A stretch of DNA of 64,000 bases from Leucaena leucocephala (Eukaryota > Streptophyta > Magnoliopsida > Fabales > Fabaceae). A model generated the notes under the pieces. It did no database searches. It worked only from the letters and a program-made list of their open reading frames with translations, and was not told where the DNA came from. Within the stretch, counting starts at the first letter, position 1; each line of letters opens with the position of its first letter. The translations under genes and the position numbers were made by a program. The DNA lies in the NCBI GenBank assembly GCA_037074615.1, contig CM073557.1, positions 16,648,501 to 16,712,500 on the forward strand, read 5' to 3'. Below are positions 1 through 11,779 of the stretch, piece by piece.

Positions 1-306
1 TGAAAATAAGTTTTAAAAGTTTGATAGGATAAAAATGAGTATGTAATTGATATATCTATTTTTTATAACTTGAGGTAAAATGGTCCAAAATATTTTTTTA
101 ATAATTTGGGAAGTGTTAAAGTTGTTCAGGAATTTTATAACTGGGGTAAAAGTATCCAAAATTTTTTACTTCTACTTTCATCATATCAAACTTTTCTAAT
201 AGAACTGAAATGAACGAAGATATTAGAAGTGAAAATAGCTTTTATAATACCAAACAAGGAAAATGGAAGATTCCACTTCCACTTCCCACCTACTAAACAT
301 GCCCTA
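1..306. repeat. MITE copy, cut by the window start
   Basis: Non-coding. This stretch resembles 27548-27870: both contain a TAACTT.GGGTAAAATGGTCCAAAATATTT-type block, a second block of the same kind about 90 bp on, and the end ACCAAACATGCCCTA or CTAAACATGCCCTA. In the complete copy the two ends are inverted repeats (TTTGGTAG.ATGAAAG), which points to a non-autonomous DNA transposon. The superfamily is not determined because no clear target duplication was found. Confidence 0.55.
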
Positions 307-660
307 ATATTATAGAAATTAAGTAAATTAGTTAAGTTAGTTATTTATAAAAAAAATTATGTATTGGTTTCCTAAACTACCATTTAATTATTTACATTGA
401 AAACTATCCCCATTGGAAACCCATGTATAATAAATGCTATTAATAAAGATAATTTGGAGAATAAATTAAATTATAAATTATAGAGATAAAGTTAATCAAG
501 ATTTTATATTTAGAAGTAAAGCAAATTTATCTATTAGTTTCTATATTTAGGACTATATTACAATAAATGGAAATTAAAAACACAACCACACTTAGTGACT
601 GATTAAACAACTTTCTTTTGTTTCTGCATCCACTAATATTGCAAACCCTACAACTACTAA

Positions 661-1285
661 TTAAATCCAATGATTATTCTTCACACCGAGAATGGTATAC
701 ATAGAGGAAACTATGACAAGTAAGCCTGAAAATGTTGCAATGACCCTTGAAAGGTCCTTGAAGTACAACAACCAGACAGCTGCCAAACTACGATAGAAAA
801 GACTGTAATAATGTTTGTGTAGCTCCTTTGAAAGATCCTTATAACAAGAGAAGTCTAACTCAAGTTGATTGTGAAGATTTCTAAACGGATCTATGAGTTC
901 TTTCTCGGTCGATAGCTTATTGAGAATAATGCCACTCTCAACTAGCAGATTCACATCTCCTTCTTTTTGAACTAGACAAGCAATTAGGTTAATATAACTG
1001 GAAATATAAGCATGATATGGATGATGATACTGCTCGAAGATAATGAGGTTCAATAAAATAAATTCTGATAAGTGGTCTATCATTGCTTGTGGCATCTGCA
1101 AACGGCATCTGCGTAAACCCAGAAAACTCAAAATTGGTTTTTTCTTGAATGTTATATCAAGAAAAGATCGTTCAGAGACTGGCTCAAAAGCTATCCATGC
1201 CTTTTGTAACTTTGTTGCAGACCTTATGACTAGATTGAACTTGTCATGATAACCTGTATTGTTAAAATGGTGTGGAACAAAGAAG
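661..1285 (-). pseudogene. DUF247 protein, 3' part of the split exon
   Basis: C-terminal half of a plant DUF247 (UPF0481) protein, read on the minus strand. About 208 codons are open to a stop at 661-663. Visible family features are FVPHHFNN near the junction, an A.KL..AGI-like stretch (RSATKLQKAWIAF), an LLNLIIFEQYHH segment, a VNLLVESGIILN segment, and a hydrophobic C-terminal helix (ATFSGLLVIVSSMYTIL) typical of the membrane anchor in this family. The 5' half is at 5063-5783. The split is caused by a solo LTR flanked by AGAAG. Across that duplication the frame runs on without loss (..LLRY then FFVPHH..). The track's upstream Met lies in LTR sequence and is not the real start. Biochemical function is unknown in most plants; DUF247 genes sit at the grass S and Z self-incompatibility loci. 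Confidence 0.85.
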
Positions 1286-1883
1286 TGTAAGGAATTGGAA
1301 GACACGCAGCGGAAATTAATTTAAAAATTTTTCCATTCCTTACCAGGATCTACCGTATGTGTTTAAGTCAAGTGGGAAGAAGTATTACCCTCAGTGTTTT
1401 TCAGCGACTTCCACAGCTTCTCTCCGCGGCTCGTGCTCTCTTTTTGATCTCAAGAAGTCGACTTCTCAGGTCGTCTTCCTCTACTGGTATCCACACGAAC
1501 AGCGTTCCAACCATGAATGACGTGCTAGCGTCTCCTGTCCCTCCAAGGCCTTTCTCAAGAGTTCGTCCTCTCCGTCTCTACTTCAGCAGTTTCTTATCTG
1601 CAAACTTTTTGCAGATTTCGTTCGGCCCCTTTTGTGTTATGTATTGTGTTCAAAACGTAGCTCTTAAAATCGGATATATAGGATGCTCTGCGTTTTTTTC
1701 AACCGAATTGGATTTTGGAATTAATGTATATTAATTCCGAATACAATATCACATATTGTATAATTTGATAAGAAACTAATTAAATAAATAATATTTATAT
1801 TAAATCTGTCCCACAGATTTAATTTACCTATTTATTTAATTTAAATAAAGATAAGATTGGACTGTATTTGATTTATTCTCATA

Positions 1884-2155
1884 AATCAAATTTGAGATAT
1901 CCTATCAATTTGAATTTCAAATTCAAACGTGATAGAGATTTAATTTATCCTTATAAATTAAATCTTGTAAATTTCTCTTATATGAGATATCCTATCAATT
2001 TGAATTTCAAATTCAAACGTGATAGAGATTTAATTTATTCTTATAAATTAAATCTTGTAAATATCTCTTATATGAGATATCTTATCAATTTGAATTTCAA
2101 ATTCAAACGTGATAGAGATTTAATTTATCCTTATAAATTAAATCCTATATATCCC
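1884..2155. repeat. 90-bp tandem repeat inside LTR copy A (3 units)
   Basis: Units begin at GAGATAT (1894, 1984, 2074), a period of exactly 90 bp. Each unit holds a short palindromic core, TTTGAATTTCAAATTCAAA. Because 90 is a multiple of three, each strand shows a false open frame of 30-residue repeats. The same array has 3 units in copy D (62241, 62331, 62421), about 4 in copy B (one shortened to about 62 bp) and 2 in copy C. Confidence 0.9.
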
Positions 2156-3027
2156 TTATATATAATATATATATATATATAAATTTATATATATACGAAT
2201 ATAAATATAAATAAATATATACATCAACCCTGGATCATTCATTGAATCTAGACACGTCTTAGATTCAATGAATCTGGGCATCATAGCTCGTGTTGGGCTA
2301 TTTTGTGTGCGACCCTGTAGGCCCATATGAAGTTGGCAGTGGGTCATTTGCTATACTGGCCCACAAGTCATAAGCGGTCTCTAGCAAGACATAACGACTA
2401 CCCAAATCATATGAGAATCGATAAACGATATAACCTTTTATACAACCATATCATGTCCCTTCTGTCACGCGATATTTTGGTCATGGATGAGGCATGGATA
2501 ATGTCATCCTCCTATTCCTGACCGTTACTTTCTTGATCCCTGAGTAGTCTGACTATAGAAATGGAACTACCTTTCCATTACAGTATGGCCATACATTTCT
2601 CAGACTCACTCATCGAGGGGCCCAGTAATATCTCTCTACGAATGTGAGGGACAAATTCCATCTTGACCATTCACATTCCTCCGCATGAAAAACCACTAAG
2701 CCCGAACATAGTCTTTATGATCACTCGGTCAAAAGTGACTTTTGACTAGGCCAAAGCTGAGCGTTTGTCATGTAGGAATCCATGATGATCTCAGGTCAAA
2801 GGGCATAGTGACATGGTTTGTATATGAGAGAAGATTATGACGTAACCCATGCAACTCTCTCATAGCGGGTCGGTCCAACACCTTGTACTCTTACATGTGC
2901 ATATGACTTTGATTTATATCTCTATACATCTTCAAAGTCATACTGGTCTTATTTCATCTCTGCTCCCGCACAGATAACCGACCAGGGACATTTAGGATAA
3001 GATCATGAATTATCCAAGGATGGTCAT

Positions 3028-4957
3028 TGTTGGAAATCGTGCCCTAAGGGCCAATCATTGTCTTATGAACATTATTGATTTATGAATTTATTAATTGAGT
3101 TATCATATTATTTGCATGTTTACTATGATGACCATCCTTGGATAATTCATGATATTATCCTAAATGTCCCTGGTCGATCATCTATGTGGGAGCACAGATG
3201 AAATAAGACCAGTATGACTTTGAAGATGTATAGAGATATAAATCAAAGTCATAAGCACATGTAAGAGTACAGGGTGTTGGACCGACCTGCTATGAGAGAA
3301 CTGCATGGGTAACGTCATAAGCTTCTCTCATATACAAACCATGTCAACATGCCCTTTGACCTGAGATCATCATGGATTCCTACATGACAAAACGCTCAGC
3401 TTTGACCTAGTCAAAAGTGACTTTTGACCGAGTGATCATAAAGACTATGTTCGGGCTTAGTGGTTTTTCATGCGGAGGAATGTGAATGGTCAAGATGGAA
3501 TTTGTCCCTCACATTCGTGGAGAGATATTACTGGGCCCCTCGATGAGTGAGTCTGAGAAATGTATGGCCATACTGTAATGGAAAGGTAGTTCCATTTCTA
3601 TAGTCAGACTACTCAGGGATCGAGAAAGTAACGGTCGGGAATAGGAGGATGACATTATCCATGCCTCATCCATGACCAAAATATCGCGTGACAGAAGGGA
3701 CATGATATGGTTGTATAAAAGGTTACATCGTTTATCGATCCTCATATGATTTGGGTAGTCGTTATGTCTTGCTAGAGACCGCTTGCGACTTGTGGGTTAG
3801 TATAGCAAATGGCCCACTGCCAACTTCATATGGGCCTACAGGGTCGCACACAAAATAGCCCAACACGAGCTATGATGTCCAGATTCATTGAATCTAAGAC
3901 ATGTCCAGATTCAATGAATGATCCAGGTGAATGTATATATATTTATTTATATTTATATTCGTATATATATAAATTCGTATATATATATTATATATATATG
4001 AGATATATGAGATTTAATTTATAAGGATAAATTAAATCTCTATCACGTTTGAATTCGAAATTCAAATTGATAGGATATCTCATATAAGAGATATTTAATC
4101 TCTATCACGTTTGAATTCAAAATTCAAATTGATAGGATATCTCATATAAGAGATATTTAGAAGATTTAATTTATAAGGATAAATTAAATCTCTATCACGT
4201 TTGAATTCGAAATTCAAATTGATAGGATATCTCATATAAGAGATATTTATAAGATTTAATTTTAAGGATAAATTAAATCCCTATCATGTTTGAATTTGAA
4301 ATTCAAATTGATAGGATATCTCAAATTTGTTTTATGAGAATAAATCAAATATATTCAGTCTCATCTTTATTTAAAGTTAAATAAATAGGTAATTAAATCT
4401 GTGGGACGGATTTAATATTATTTATTTAATTAGTTTCTTATAAAATTATACAATATATGATATTGTATTATTTTCAGAATTAATATAAGATTAACTCCTA
4501 AAATCCTTTTCGGTTAGGGAAAACGCAGAGCATCCTATATATCTAATATTAGGAGCTACGTTTTTGAAGAGACACACACATAGAACACAGAAAGACCGAA
4601 GGGGACTCTACAAAAGGTTTGCAGATAAGAAACTGCCGAAATAGAGACGGAGAGGACGAACTCTTGAGAAAGCCCTGGAGGGACAAGAGACGCTAGCACG
4701 TCGTTTGTGGTTGAAAAGCTGTTCGTGTGGATACCAGTAGAGGAAGCCAACCTGAGTCGTCGACTTCTTGTGATCAGAAAGGAAGCACGAGCCGCAGAGA
4801 GAAGCTGTGAACGTCGTGACCGAAAGCTGTGGAAGTCGCTGAGACACATTGAGGGTAATGCTTCTTCCCACTTGACTTAAACACATACGGTAGATCCTGG
4901 CAAGGAATGAAAAATTTTTTAAGATAATTTTCGCTGCGTGGATTTCAATTCCTCACA
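3028..4957 (+). mobile_element. Solo LTR copy B, nested in copy A in the opposite orientation
   Basis: Runs from TGTTGGAAATCGTGCCC to CAATTCCTCACA, 1930 bp, with perfect 5-bp duplication GTCAT on both sides. It is the reverse complement of copy A over nearly its whole length, so 1286-4957 forms an imperfect inverted repeat of roughly 1.8-kb arms with almost no spacer. TATAAAA at 3714-3720 gives a plausible plus-strand promoter about 690 bp into the LTR. The internal 90-bp repeat is present in about four units (4040-4330, on the other strand). No internal domain remains. Confidence 0.88.
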
Positions 4958-5062
4958 GTCATCACAGTAAACATGCAAATAATATGATAACACAATTAAT
5001 AAATTCATAAATCAATAATGTTCATAAGACAATGATTGGCCCCTAGGGCACATTTTCCAACA

Positions 5063-5783
5063 AGAAGTACCTGAGTAAATCGAAGAAATGTTTTGGCCGA
5101 TCCCAGCCCGGCTTGAGCTTCATTCGATCATTAATCTCTTGTTACCTCATTGCCGATATGGATCATAAATTCTTAAGTAGTAGCGAGCAAGATCAAGGAA
5201 AGTTGAATGTTCTTTATGTCGTCTGGTAGCTGGTACAAGCTCATATAATTTGTCCAAGATATAAAATGGAAGTTGGTTTTCGAGTAGTAACAAGTCCCTG
5301 TCATGTTCTTTGTGTTTACTGTGGTAGTAAACAAATGATCATTGTCACGGATGTATTGACTTTGACTTTTTCTCAAGAAAAGCTCCATGATGAATATAGA
5401 ATCAACAGCATCATGTGCACAAAGTACTTCTGATCCATCTCAATGAATTTCTTAGAATAGCATTTCCTTATATTTTCTTCCTCATATCCAAGCCAGGTTG
5501 TGTAACCCTCCAATAATTCCTGTTTATGCTCATCCAATAATAGTTGTCCACAAAAACAATGAAAATAAAAATATTTTTTATTTTCCATCGGCTTAAATTT
5601 GTCATTGTTATGGTGGATTGGGCCAATCGAGATCAAATGAGGAGTGAAGGGATCATCTTCTTTCTTCCTACGATCATCTGGAACTTTATAGATACAACAC
5701 TCTGGTGGCAACCCAAGCTCATATGACTCAACTTGGATGTCTGTAATTATTTGCTTGGCAATATCATTGTTATGGGACCCCAT
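5063..5783 (-). pseudogene. DUF247 protein, 5' part of the split exon
   Basis: N-terminal half of the same DUF247 gene, starting at ATG 5781-5783 (MGSHNND..). Family motifs are visible in order: CCIYKVPDD, FTPHLISIGPIHH, a YLGYEEENIRKCY-like stretch, MMLLD.IFIMELFLRK, and LLLLENQLPFYILD followed by KLYELVPATRRH. The frame is broken: one base is missing near 5411 (the protein reads out of frame into a stop), a second shift lies near 5305, and stops occur near 5155-5165. The last codons (RPKHFFDLLRY) continue in frame across the AGAAG duplication into 661-1285. The two halves total about 447 codons, close to normal family length. The gene was therefore damaged by point indels as well as by the LTR; the order of events is unknown. 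Confidence 0.85.
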
Positions 5784-8361
5784 TGAATCTAATTATAATA
5801 GTCCTACACAATAATAACCATTGGTTTGTTCCTAGTAAATATTATTTTATGATACAAAAACATCAAGGAAAGACAAATGAAGCATGTGAGATACAAAGAC
5901 CATATAACAGAAATAAATGTAATTTACATATAAACTCGACAATTAAAATCTATGGACCTTAATTAGCTTCCAAAAAAAAAAAGAACAAAGAAATGCTTGT
6001 ACTGGTTGGTGAATATCAAGTTATAGACTTCACTAGCAGCAACATTATTATTCCTTTTTTTTTTCTCTCACGTCTGTTATGATAATTTGATTATCACGCT
6101 TCTCAAGGATTCTTTTTGCTGAAAAATGTTTACATTTATTAATTTGTAGAGACTAGGATGTAATTGTAAGTTTAAATTGTAAAACGAAATTTTGGGTGAA
6201 AGTTATCAATCAATTGGTGAAGAGAGCACAAAATAAACTAAATACTCTTCTAATATTTAATATAGGACCTAATCAGGGAATTAATCTTGATCCTGAATAT
6301 ATTATCAATTTCTTATATTTATCAATATTTTCTTAAATTACCCCTATTAATATTCTCTCAATAATAATCAAGTAAAAGAAAAAGAGAGAGAGAGGGAAAG
6401 AGAGTTAAGAAAGATTATTAAATTATTTTTTAAAAATATGTTTGTCATATTAACTAATTTAACTAACTTTTTTAATATAATTAAATTAGTTAATAGTTTC
6501 TATATTAAGGACTGGATGAGTACTTCCTCAGGTCCATATTGTAAAAGCTAATTAATTAATTTGTATAGAATAAAAAATTTAAGTAAATTAGTTATTTGTG
6601 AAAAAAAGTGCTATGATTTCCTAAAATACATGGTTGTATTCCTAGGATTAATTATAGTTTTTAGCGATTATGAATAAGGATAGTTTGGTAAAAGAATAAT
6701 AAATATAATAAACAAAATGAATTAGAGTATGAAATTAAGGACTAAATTAAAGCAAACCCAAACTAAAATACTTTGTTAATATAGAACCTGTTTAAATAGT
6801 TAATTTTAGTCATAAATATAATATCTATTTTTTATTTTTATCATATTTTTAAATTACTTATATTGATACTCGTTTAACAATTATTAAGTACAAGATAGAT
6901 GAAGAGAGTGGTTAAAAAAGATGATTAGGGTGTTTTAGAAAAAAAAATATGTCATATTAATTTATTTAACCAATTTTTTTAGTTTAATCAAATTAGTTGA
7001 ATATCTTATATATTAAAGACTGAAGGAGTATTAAATAAATTGATATATAAATGGTTTGACTTTAGTTATCGATCATCATAACATGCGAGCTCAAAAGTCG
7101 GGCGTGTACCAATATTTCTTTGAGGAATTACTTCATTTAACAGAGAAGACCTAACCAAGTCTATATTATACCCGGGAAAGAAGAAGAAGAAGAAGAAGAA
7201 GGGGAAAACAGATAAAGGGCATTCACAACAAGAACTAAACTATATATGCAGAATAACAATGAAATTAAATGAAACATATACGTATGCATTAAATAAGCGT
7301 AACATTTCATGAGCAAGAGATAAATAAAAGGCATAGAGTAGAAATAAATGAAGCTTACAGACTCAATAATAATGATGCACTTGATCCTTAAAAAGAAAAT
7401 GATCCTGTTGGTAATCTTGCTTTCCAGGCTCCGCTATGGCCTCAGCTATACATAATATCTATTCATCAACCACTCCTAGCTGCATTATTAATTTAGTTCA
7501 AATTTTATTTTTTAAATTAGTTATGCCAATTGGAGCCTGGTGGAGGGAATACTATAAAAAAAAATGAAGATATTATAGACTTTAAAATATGAAATTTTAA
7601 ATTTAAATTCGTATAAATATAAAATATGCATGACATTGAGAGAGTTACTCTCAATTAAACTGAACAATATTTGAATTTAACCTAATAAATATTAGACTGC
7701 TAATCAAGGAAGGAGGGATGAGCATGTTTAATTATTCCAGCCAAGAGTTTTAGTCAAGAATTTCTAGCATTCCCCATCTTTAATTGTTATCAATATTTTT
7801 CAAGATTATTCAAATATCGTTTCCCCTTTCTAATTGCCAAATTATAAATTTTTTATTTGTTTTATTTTTACTTTTTCATTCTATACATTAAATAGACATA
7901 GTCTTCAAATATTAAGATAACTATGACAAATGAATTAAGAGGTAAATTCAATATAAGACTTCAAACCATGCTAATGAACAACTTTTGGTTTAAGGTTATG
8001 TGACTTTAAAAAGGTTATATGGAAGCTTGTCCATTATAGCATATAGTTGTAATTAATTTTTTCTTGGATAATCATTACATGGTAAAAATAATTTTTAATA
8101 TGCATGCCAAAATTGCCTGACAAATTGATCACAACAACCACTGTACTGACTTTCTAAACTTATATAGATATTTAAACCTAAATTTAATTTTGGTAATATT
8201 GATGCTTGTTAAATGATATATTCCGTAGGTCCTATATTTATAAGATAAAAAGATAATATATTTTATACTAATTATAACGTATGTGATTATTTTTTTAATT
8301 TCCACATTTACCTCCTATTAAATATTGGTTTATGTTATTAAAATAGGGATAACATATATTG

Positions 8362-8402
<41 letters not shown>

Positions 8403-9298
8403 CAAAGTCAATCACATATTTAAACGAAAGTAGGAACTACATGCTAATTAACAAAAGTAAAATAATGAGACTATAAAGTATCCTATTCAATTGGTTATTG
8501 ACTTGACTTGACGACTGCTTCAAATGATTACACATTATTATGAATATAATGTCATCTTCATTCGTTTGAGAAAATTAGCAAGTTTAATTTATTAGAACGT
8601 GTCTTGATTTATTGATAATGATGAAGAATAAAATATAGCAAAAGTATTTGTTTAGCTTGGATAGTTTACTTGAAAGATTTTTAACATTGACTTCTGTATA
8701 TATAAATAATATGAACTTCAGCTTTTCCCAGGATAGATTCGTTTTTATTTTGCCCTAGTAGATGCATATGATATCAATAGGCATTCCTGCCTGTTTTATA
8801 TCCTAAATAAATAATAAATAAGAGAGTTAAATAATTTTTTGATAGAAATTAAAAAATTAATTAAATTAGTTATTTATAAAAAATATGTGACTTATTGTTT
8901 TTTTTTAAAGAAGACATCCTAATCATTTACATGAGAAATTGCCCTCTCGATAAAAATCCTTTTTAGCATGTACGATCAATAATATGAGATAATAAATTAA
9001 AATTTTATATTTAAAAATAAAATAAACTTTTATAATTGCTATGTTATATTTAGGATGGGATGAAGTAATTCATTAGCTCTTTTATATTTCTTGTTATCAT
9101 TCAAGGTAAACGTTTCTTTTGTACACAACGTCATGAACAACAAAATACTATAAAATTAATTGTTTAGGTTTAAGGATTGACTTGACCTAAAATTTTACAA
9201 TCCAACCCGCACCCGCACCCGAAGCCTCTTTGACAAAAGTACCCACAATTTTTCTCACATATAAATAATATCTGAAAAGCATTCAATCAAAATTATAC
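5784..9298. other. Non-coding AT-rich interval with MITE-like repeats
   Basis: No convincing gene. It lies upstream of the DUF247 start. Two related MITE-like blocks occur at about 6240-6530 and 6780-7030. Both end near a segment like TATTAAGGACTG..GGAGTA and share TTAGTTA-rich arms; further relatives lie at about 19840-20050 and 20170-20420. A related block also occurs at about 8810-9070. Simple repeats include (GAA)n at 7176-7201 and (AT)n at 8371-8400. Confidence 0.5.
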
Positions 9299-9405
9299 AC
9301 ATACATACATACATACATACATACATACATACATACATACATACATACATACATACATACATACATACATACATACATACATACATACATACATACATAC
9401 ATACA
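9299..9405. repeat. (CATA)n microsatellite, about 26 units
   Basis: An uninterrupted run of the tetranucleotide ATAC/CATA. It directly abuts the CACTA-type subterminal repeat region that begins about 9412, so it may have replaced or grown at the terminus of that element. Confidence 0.97.
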
Positions 9406-9411
9406 GCTAGT

Positions 9412-9900
9412 ACTGTAAAAAATACTTTCTAAATTGGTTTAAAATGATATTCTACACCGGATAACTATCCGGTACAGAAATAGACAGTGTAAAAAGTGTA
9501 CACATTTTAAACCGAGTAGTTTACCAGTGTAGAAGGAGTAGAATTTAAATTGATTCCTTTTAAAATCAGGAGTCCAATTTACTAATATCTGCACGTGTTA
9601 TAAGGACATCCGGTATAGATGAATGCATTTTCTATATCGATTATGTGAATATCAGCTGTAGATTAATGAATTTTTTTACACCGGTTGTGTTTACGCCCGG
9701 TGTAAATTAATTCATTTTCTACACCTCACCATAAAGACAACTGGTGTAGATATTATAATATTTACATATTGTTTCTATACTTGCTAGTATTCTTTGTCCG
9801 GTTTAAATATATTTTTAAAAAATAACCCGTTCAATGTTTCATTAACCCCATCCCCTGAAGCTTCATGAATAAACTGCCCAAATATATGACTCAAAGAGAC
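9412..9900. repeat. Subterminal repeat region of a CACTA element (low-coordinate end)
   Basis: Dense inverted repeats built on a TACACCGG motif: TCTACACCGGATAAC with TATCCGGTACAG (about 9452-9480), TTTACACCGGTTGTG with CGCCCGGTGTAAA (about 9674-9705), and CTACACC...GGTGTAGA (about 9719-9750). Such short inverted subterminal motifs are typical of CACTA (En/Spm) ends. Related motifs recur at 11290-11560. A clean CACTA terminus was not found here because the sequence runs straight into the CATA microsatellite. Confidence 0.6.
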
Positions 9901-10225
9901 ATTAGCAGAGACAGAGTTCAAGATGACAAAGACATAATTCAATTGCTCATTATATTATTCATTTAATAAAATTCAATACAAAAATGCAATAATTTGAACA
10001 GAAAAATAAAAAAAATATATTCAGTTAAAGACAAATACTATTGAGAAGGAATGAATTGAACAAAAAAATCAACCCAAAGATTGCTAGGTCCTCAATATTT
10101 TGTTCATGAAATGGGTTAGGTTGATCAAACATCTGAAATATTAAATTAAAATAAAAGAAATTAAGGTATTACTAATATATATTAAATTGACAAGAAATCT
10201 GAAATCATTAAAAACTCAATTTTAT

Positions 10226-10481
10226 CTCCTCAGTTAGGTCAATTCTATTTGACAAGATGATATTGATCATGTGCCTAACCATGTAGAAGCCGCACAAATT
10301 ACTTTCTTTAGGTTGCCTTCGACTCTGTAATATTAACATAATAAAAATTATTTGTCATCAGCAAAAAACCATGGAGCATAAGACTTAATACTTTTTTTTT
10401 ACCTTCGATGTGATCCATTTATGGTCCCTTATCGAGTTGGCATGCTTAAGACCCTTTGCAATTGTGAACGTCCTCATAGAC
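10226..10481 (-). pseudogene. Ulp1-like cysteine peptidase (C48) fragment, two exons
   Basis: On the minus strand, exon 10403-10481 (reading SMRTFTIAKGLKHANS.. to KWITSK) ends at a GT donor. A TTACAG acceptor then opens exon 10226-10326, which reads QSRRQPKESNLCGFYMVRH. The Gln followed by CGFYM matches the C-terminal oxyanion Gln and catalytic Cys of Ulp1/SENP (C48) peptidases. The His and Asp of the triad should lie upstream and were not recognised. A Ulp1-like domain often accompanies TNP2 in plant CACTA elements, and this piece lies downstream of the TNP2 gene at 11790-18743 on the same strand. It is probably a decayed part of that element, not a host gene. Confidence 0.6.
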
Positions 10482-11289
10482 CTATGACCAAAGTTATGAA
10501 GTTAATAACCCATTTATTACAAAGACCATATTTATTACAAAAATCATTGTTCTGTATAGAAGAAAACTCACGTGTTCATAACCTTCTTGGTATCAATCGA
10601 TGGCTTGTAATGGAGGGAGAATAAGAAGAAAACTTTATAATTGTGCTTACAAAGCATGAGCAATTGTCAATGTTTGCTGTAGAAATTAATTAAAAATAAT
10701 GAGTATTATCATTAAGCAAATACAAAACTAGTATGAAATAAAATGAAATATTATTATTCTTACTCCTACATATATGGTATGAGGAAACAATCAATATCGA
10801 TTTTACCAAGCCTCCTTGAAATGTATTAAAGTCTCAAAGCTTGAGAGGTCCCTTTTTCGTAGAGTCGCTTAGAATATCACTAGCCTCATTCTGATTAACA
10901 CTACTCACCATATTCCTATATATACAATAACAAAATCAAACATAGTAAACAGACTTAACCTTTTTTTCTTTTGTCAGAATACACAAAACTTGTTCCTTTA
11001 GCATTTATCCATGGAAAGAAGTGCAAGAATTTATTGCAGCAAAACTATAAAACCTAGATTAAACGAACATATAAACGGTGAAGCACATACATAAGAAAAT
11101 AAGTGTCGAGAACAAGTATACGGCAAAGAACGAGAGCGATAATAGAGAAAAACTACTGAGCATAGTGAAGCCCCACAAAAACCATAGAGAATGATGAGTG
11201 GAGTAATGATACTAGTAAGAAATAAGGCTGAAGAAAACCTGAGAAATGAGAAATGAGAGAAGCGGCAAGGGGGTTTCAAAAATACATTT

Positions 11290-11560
11290 TCAGTAGCTAT
11301 TTTACATTGGATATATGACATCTAGTGTATTAAATCATATTTTTAAACGTGACTAACATAATAACTAGTTTAAGAAGTTGTCTACTTATTTTCAAAAATG
11401 CCATGACTAAGATTTTGAATTTCAGAAGATTTTTTACACTGGATAACATATAAATCCAGTGTAAAAAAGTTTTAATTTATTTACAAAAATGGAACATTAA
11501 GTTTTTTAAATCTTTTTTTACACCAGATAACATGTACAACATGTTTAAATATTGAAGTTA
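11290..11560. repeat. Second cluster of CACTA-type inverted repeats
   Basis: Contains a near-perfect hairpin around 11430-11467 (TTTTTACACTGGAT ... ATCCAGTGTAAAAA) plus related copies (TTTACATTGGATA, TTTTACACCAGATAAC). The motif is a degenerate form of the TACACCGGAT repeat at 9412-9900. It lies between the Ulp1 fragment and DUF4216, so either the element has internal repeats or 9.4-11.6 kb is a separate element. Confidence 0.55.
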
Positions 11561-11779
11561 ATTTTTTTCCCACAAACCCTTTTATTACCCTATCTCTTGA
11601 AGTTATAACATACATATGCAATCAGAACAAGAAACTTGTGTTATTATTACATCAAAAATGTATATGTAATAAGAATAAGAAACTTAATTGTATTATTATA
11701 CTACATAAAAATATAAAATACTCACATGCAAATCAATCATATTCCACTTATTTTTTTATTTAATTTTGGTAAACCTACT

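Larger units (their letters stand above)
1286..5062 (-). mobile_element. Solo LTR (Angela/BARE-like Ty1-copia type), copy A, interrupted by copy B
   Basis: Read on the minus strand it starts TGTTGGAAAATGTGCCC and ends CAATTCCTTACA. Outer flanks carry the perfect 5-bp target duplication AGAAG (1281-1285 and 5063-5067). Copy B (3028-4957) is inserted with its own duplication GTCAT (3023-3027 and 4958-4962), so copy A proper is 1286-3027 plus 4963-5062, about 1.84 kb. A minus-strand TATA box lies at 2436-2442. No internal retroelement sequence follows, so it is a solo LTR left by LTR-LTR recombination. The TGTTGGAAAT.TGCCCTAG start and the length resemble LTRs of the Angela/BARE lineage of Ty1/copia; that lineage call is inference. 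It sits in a DUF247 exon. Confidence 0.88.

Noticed and set aside
1357..1734. 125-codon open frame, repeated at 61650-61997 and on the other strand at 4556-4886
   Set aside because: Lies in the LTR of a dispersed family. The frames differ between copies and no domain is recognised.
1868..2182. 104-codon open frame with 30-residue repeats (also 62135-62557)
   Set aside because: Product of the 90-bp tandem repeat in a non-coding LTR; the period is a multiple of three by chance and the composition is low complexity.
2327..2521. 64-codon frames shared at 2327, 3509 and 62670
   Set aside because: Same LTR family; open by chance and conserved only as repeat DNA.
1286..4957. Large inverted repeat considered as one long terminal-inverted-repeat transposon
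   Set aside because: Internal duplication GTCAT and TG...CA ends show two nested LTRs instead.
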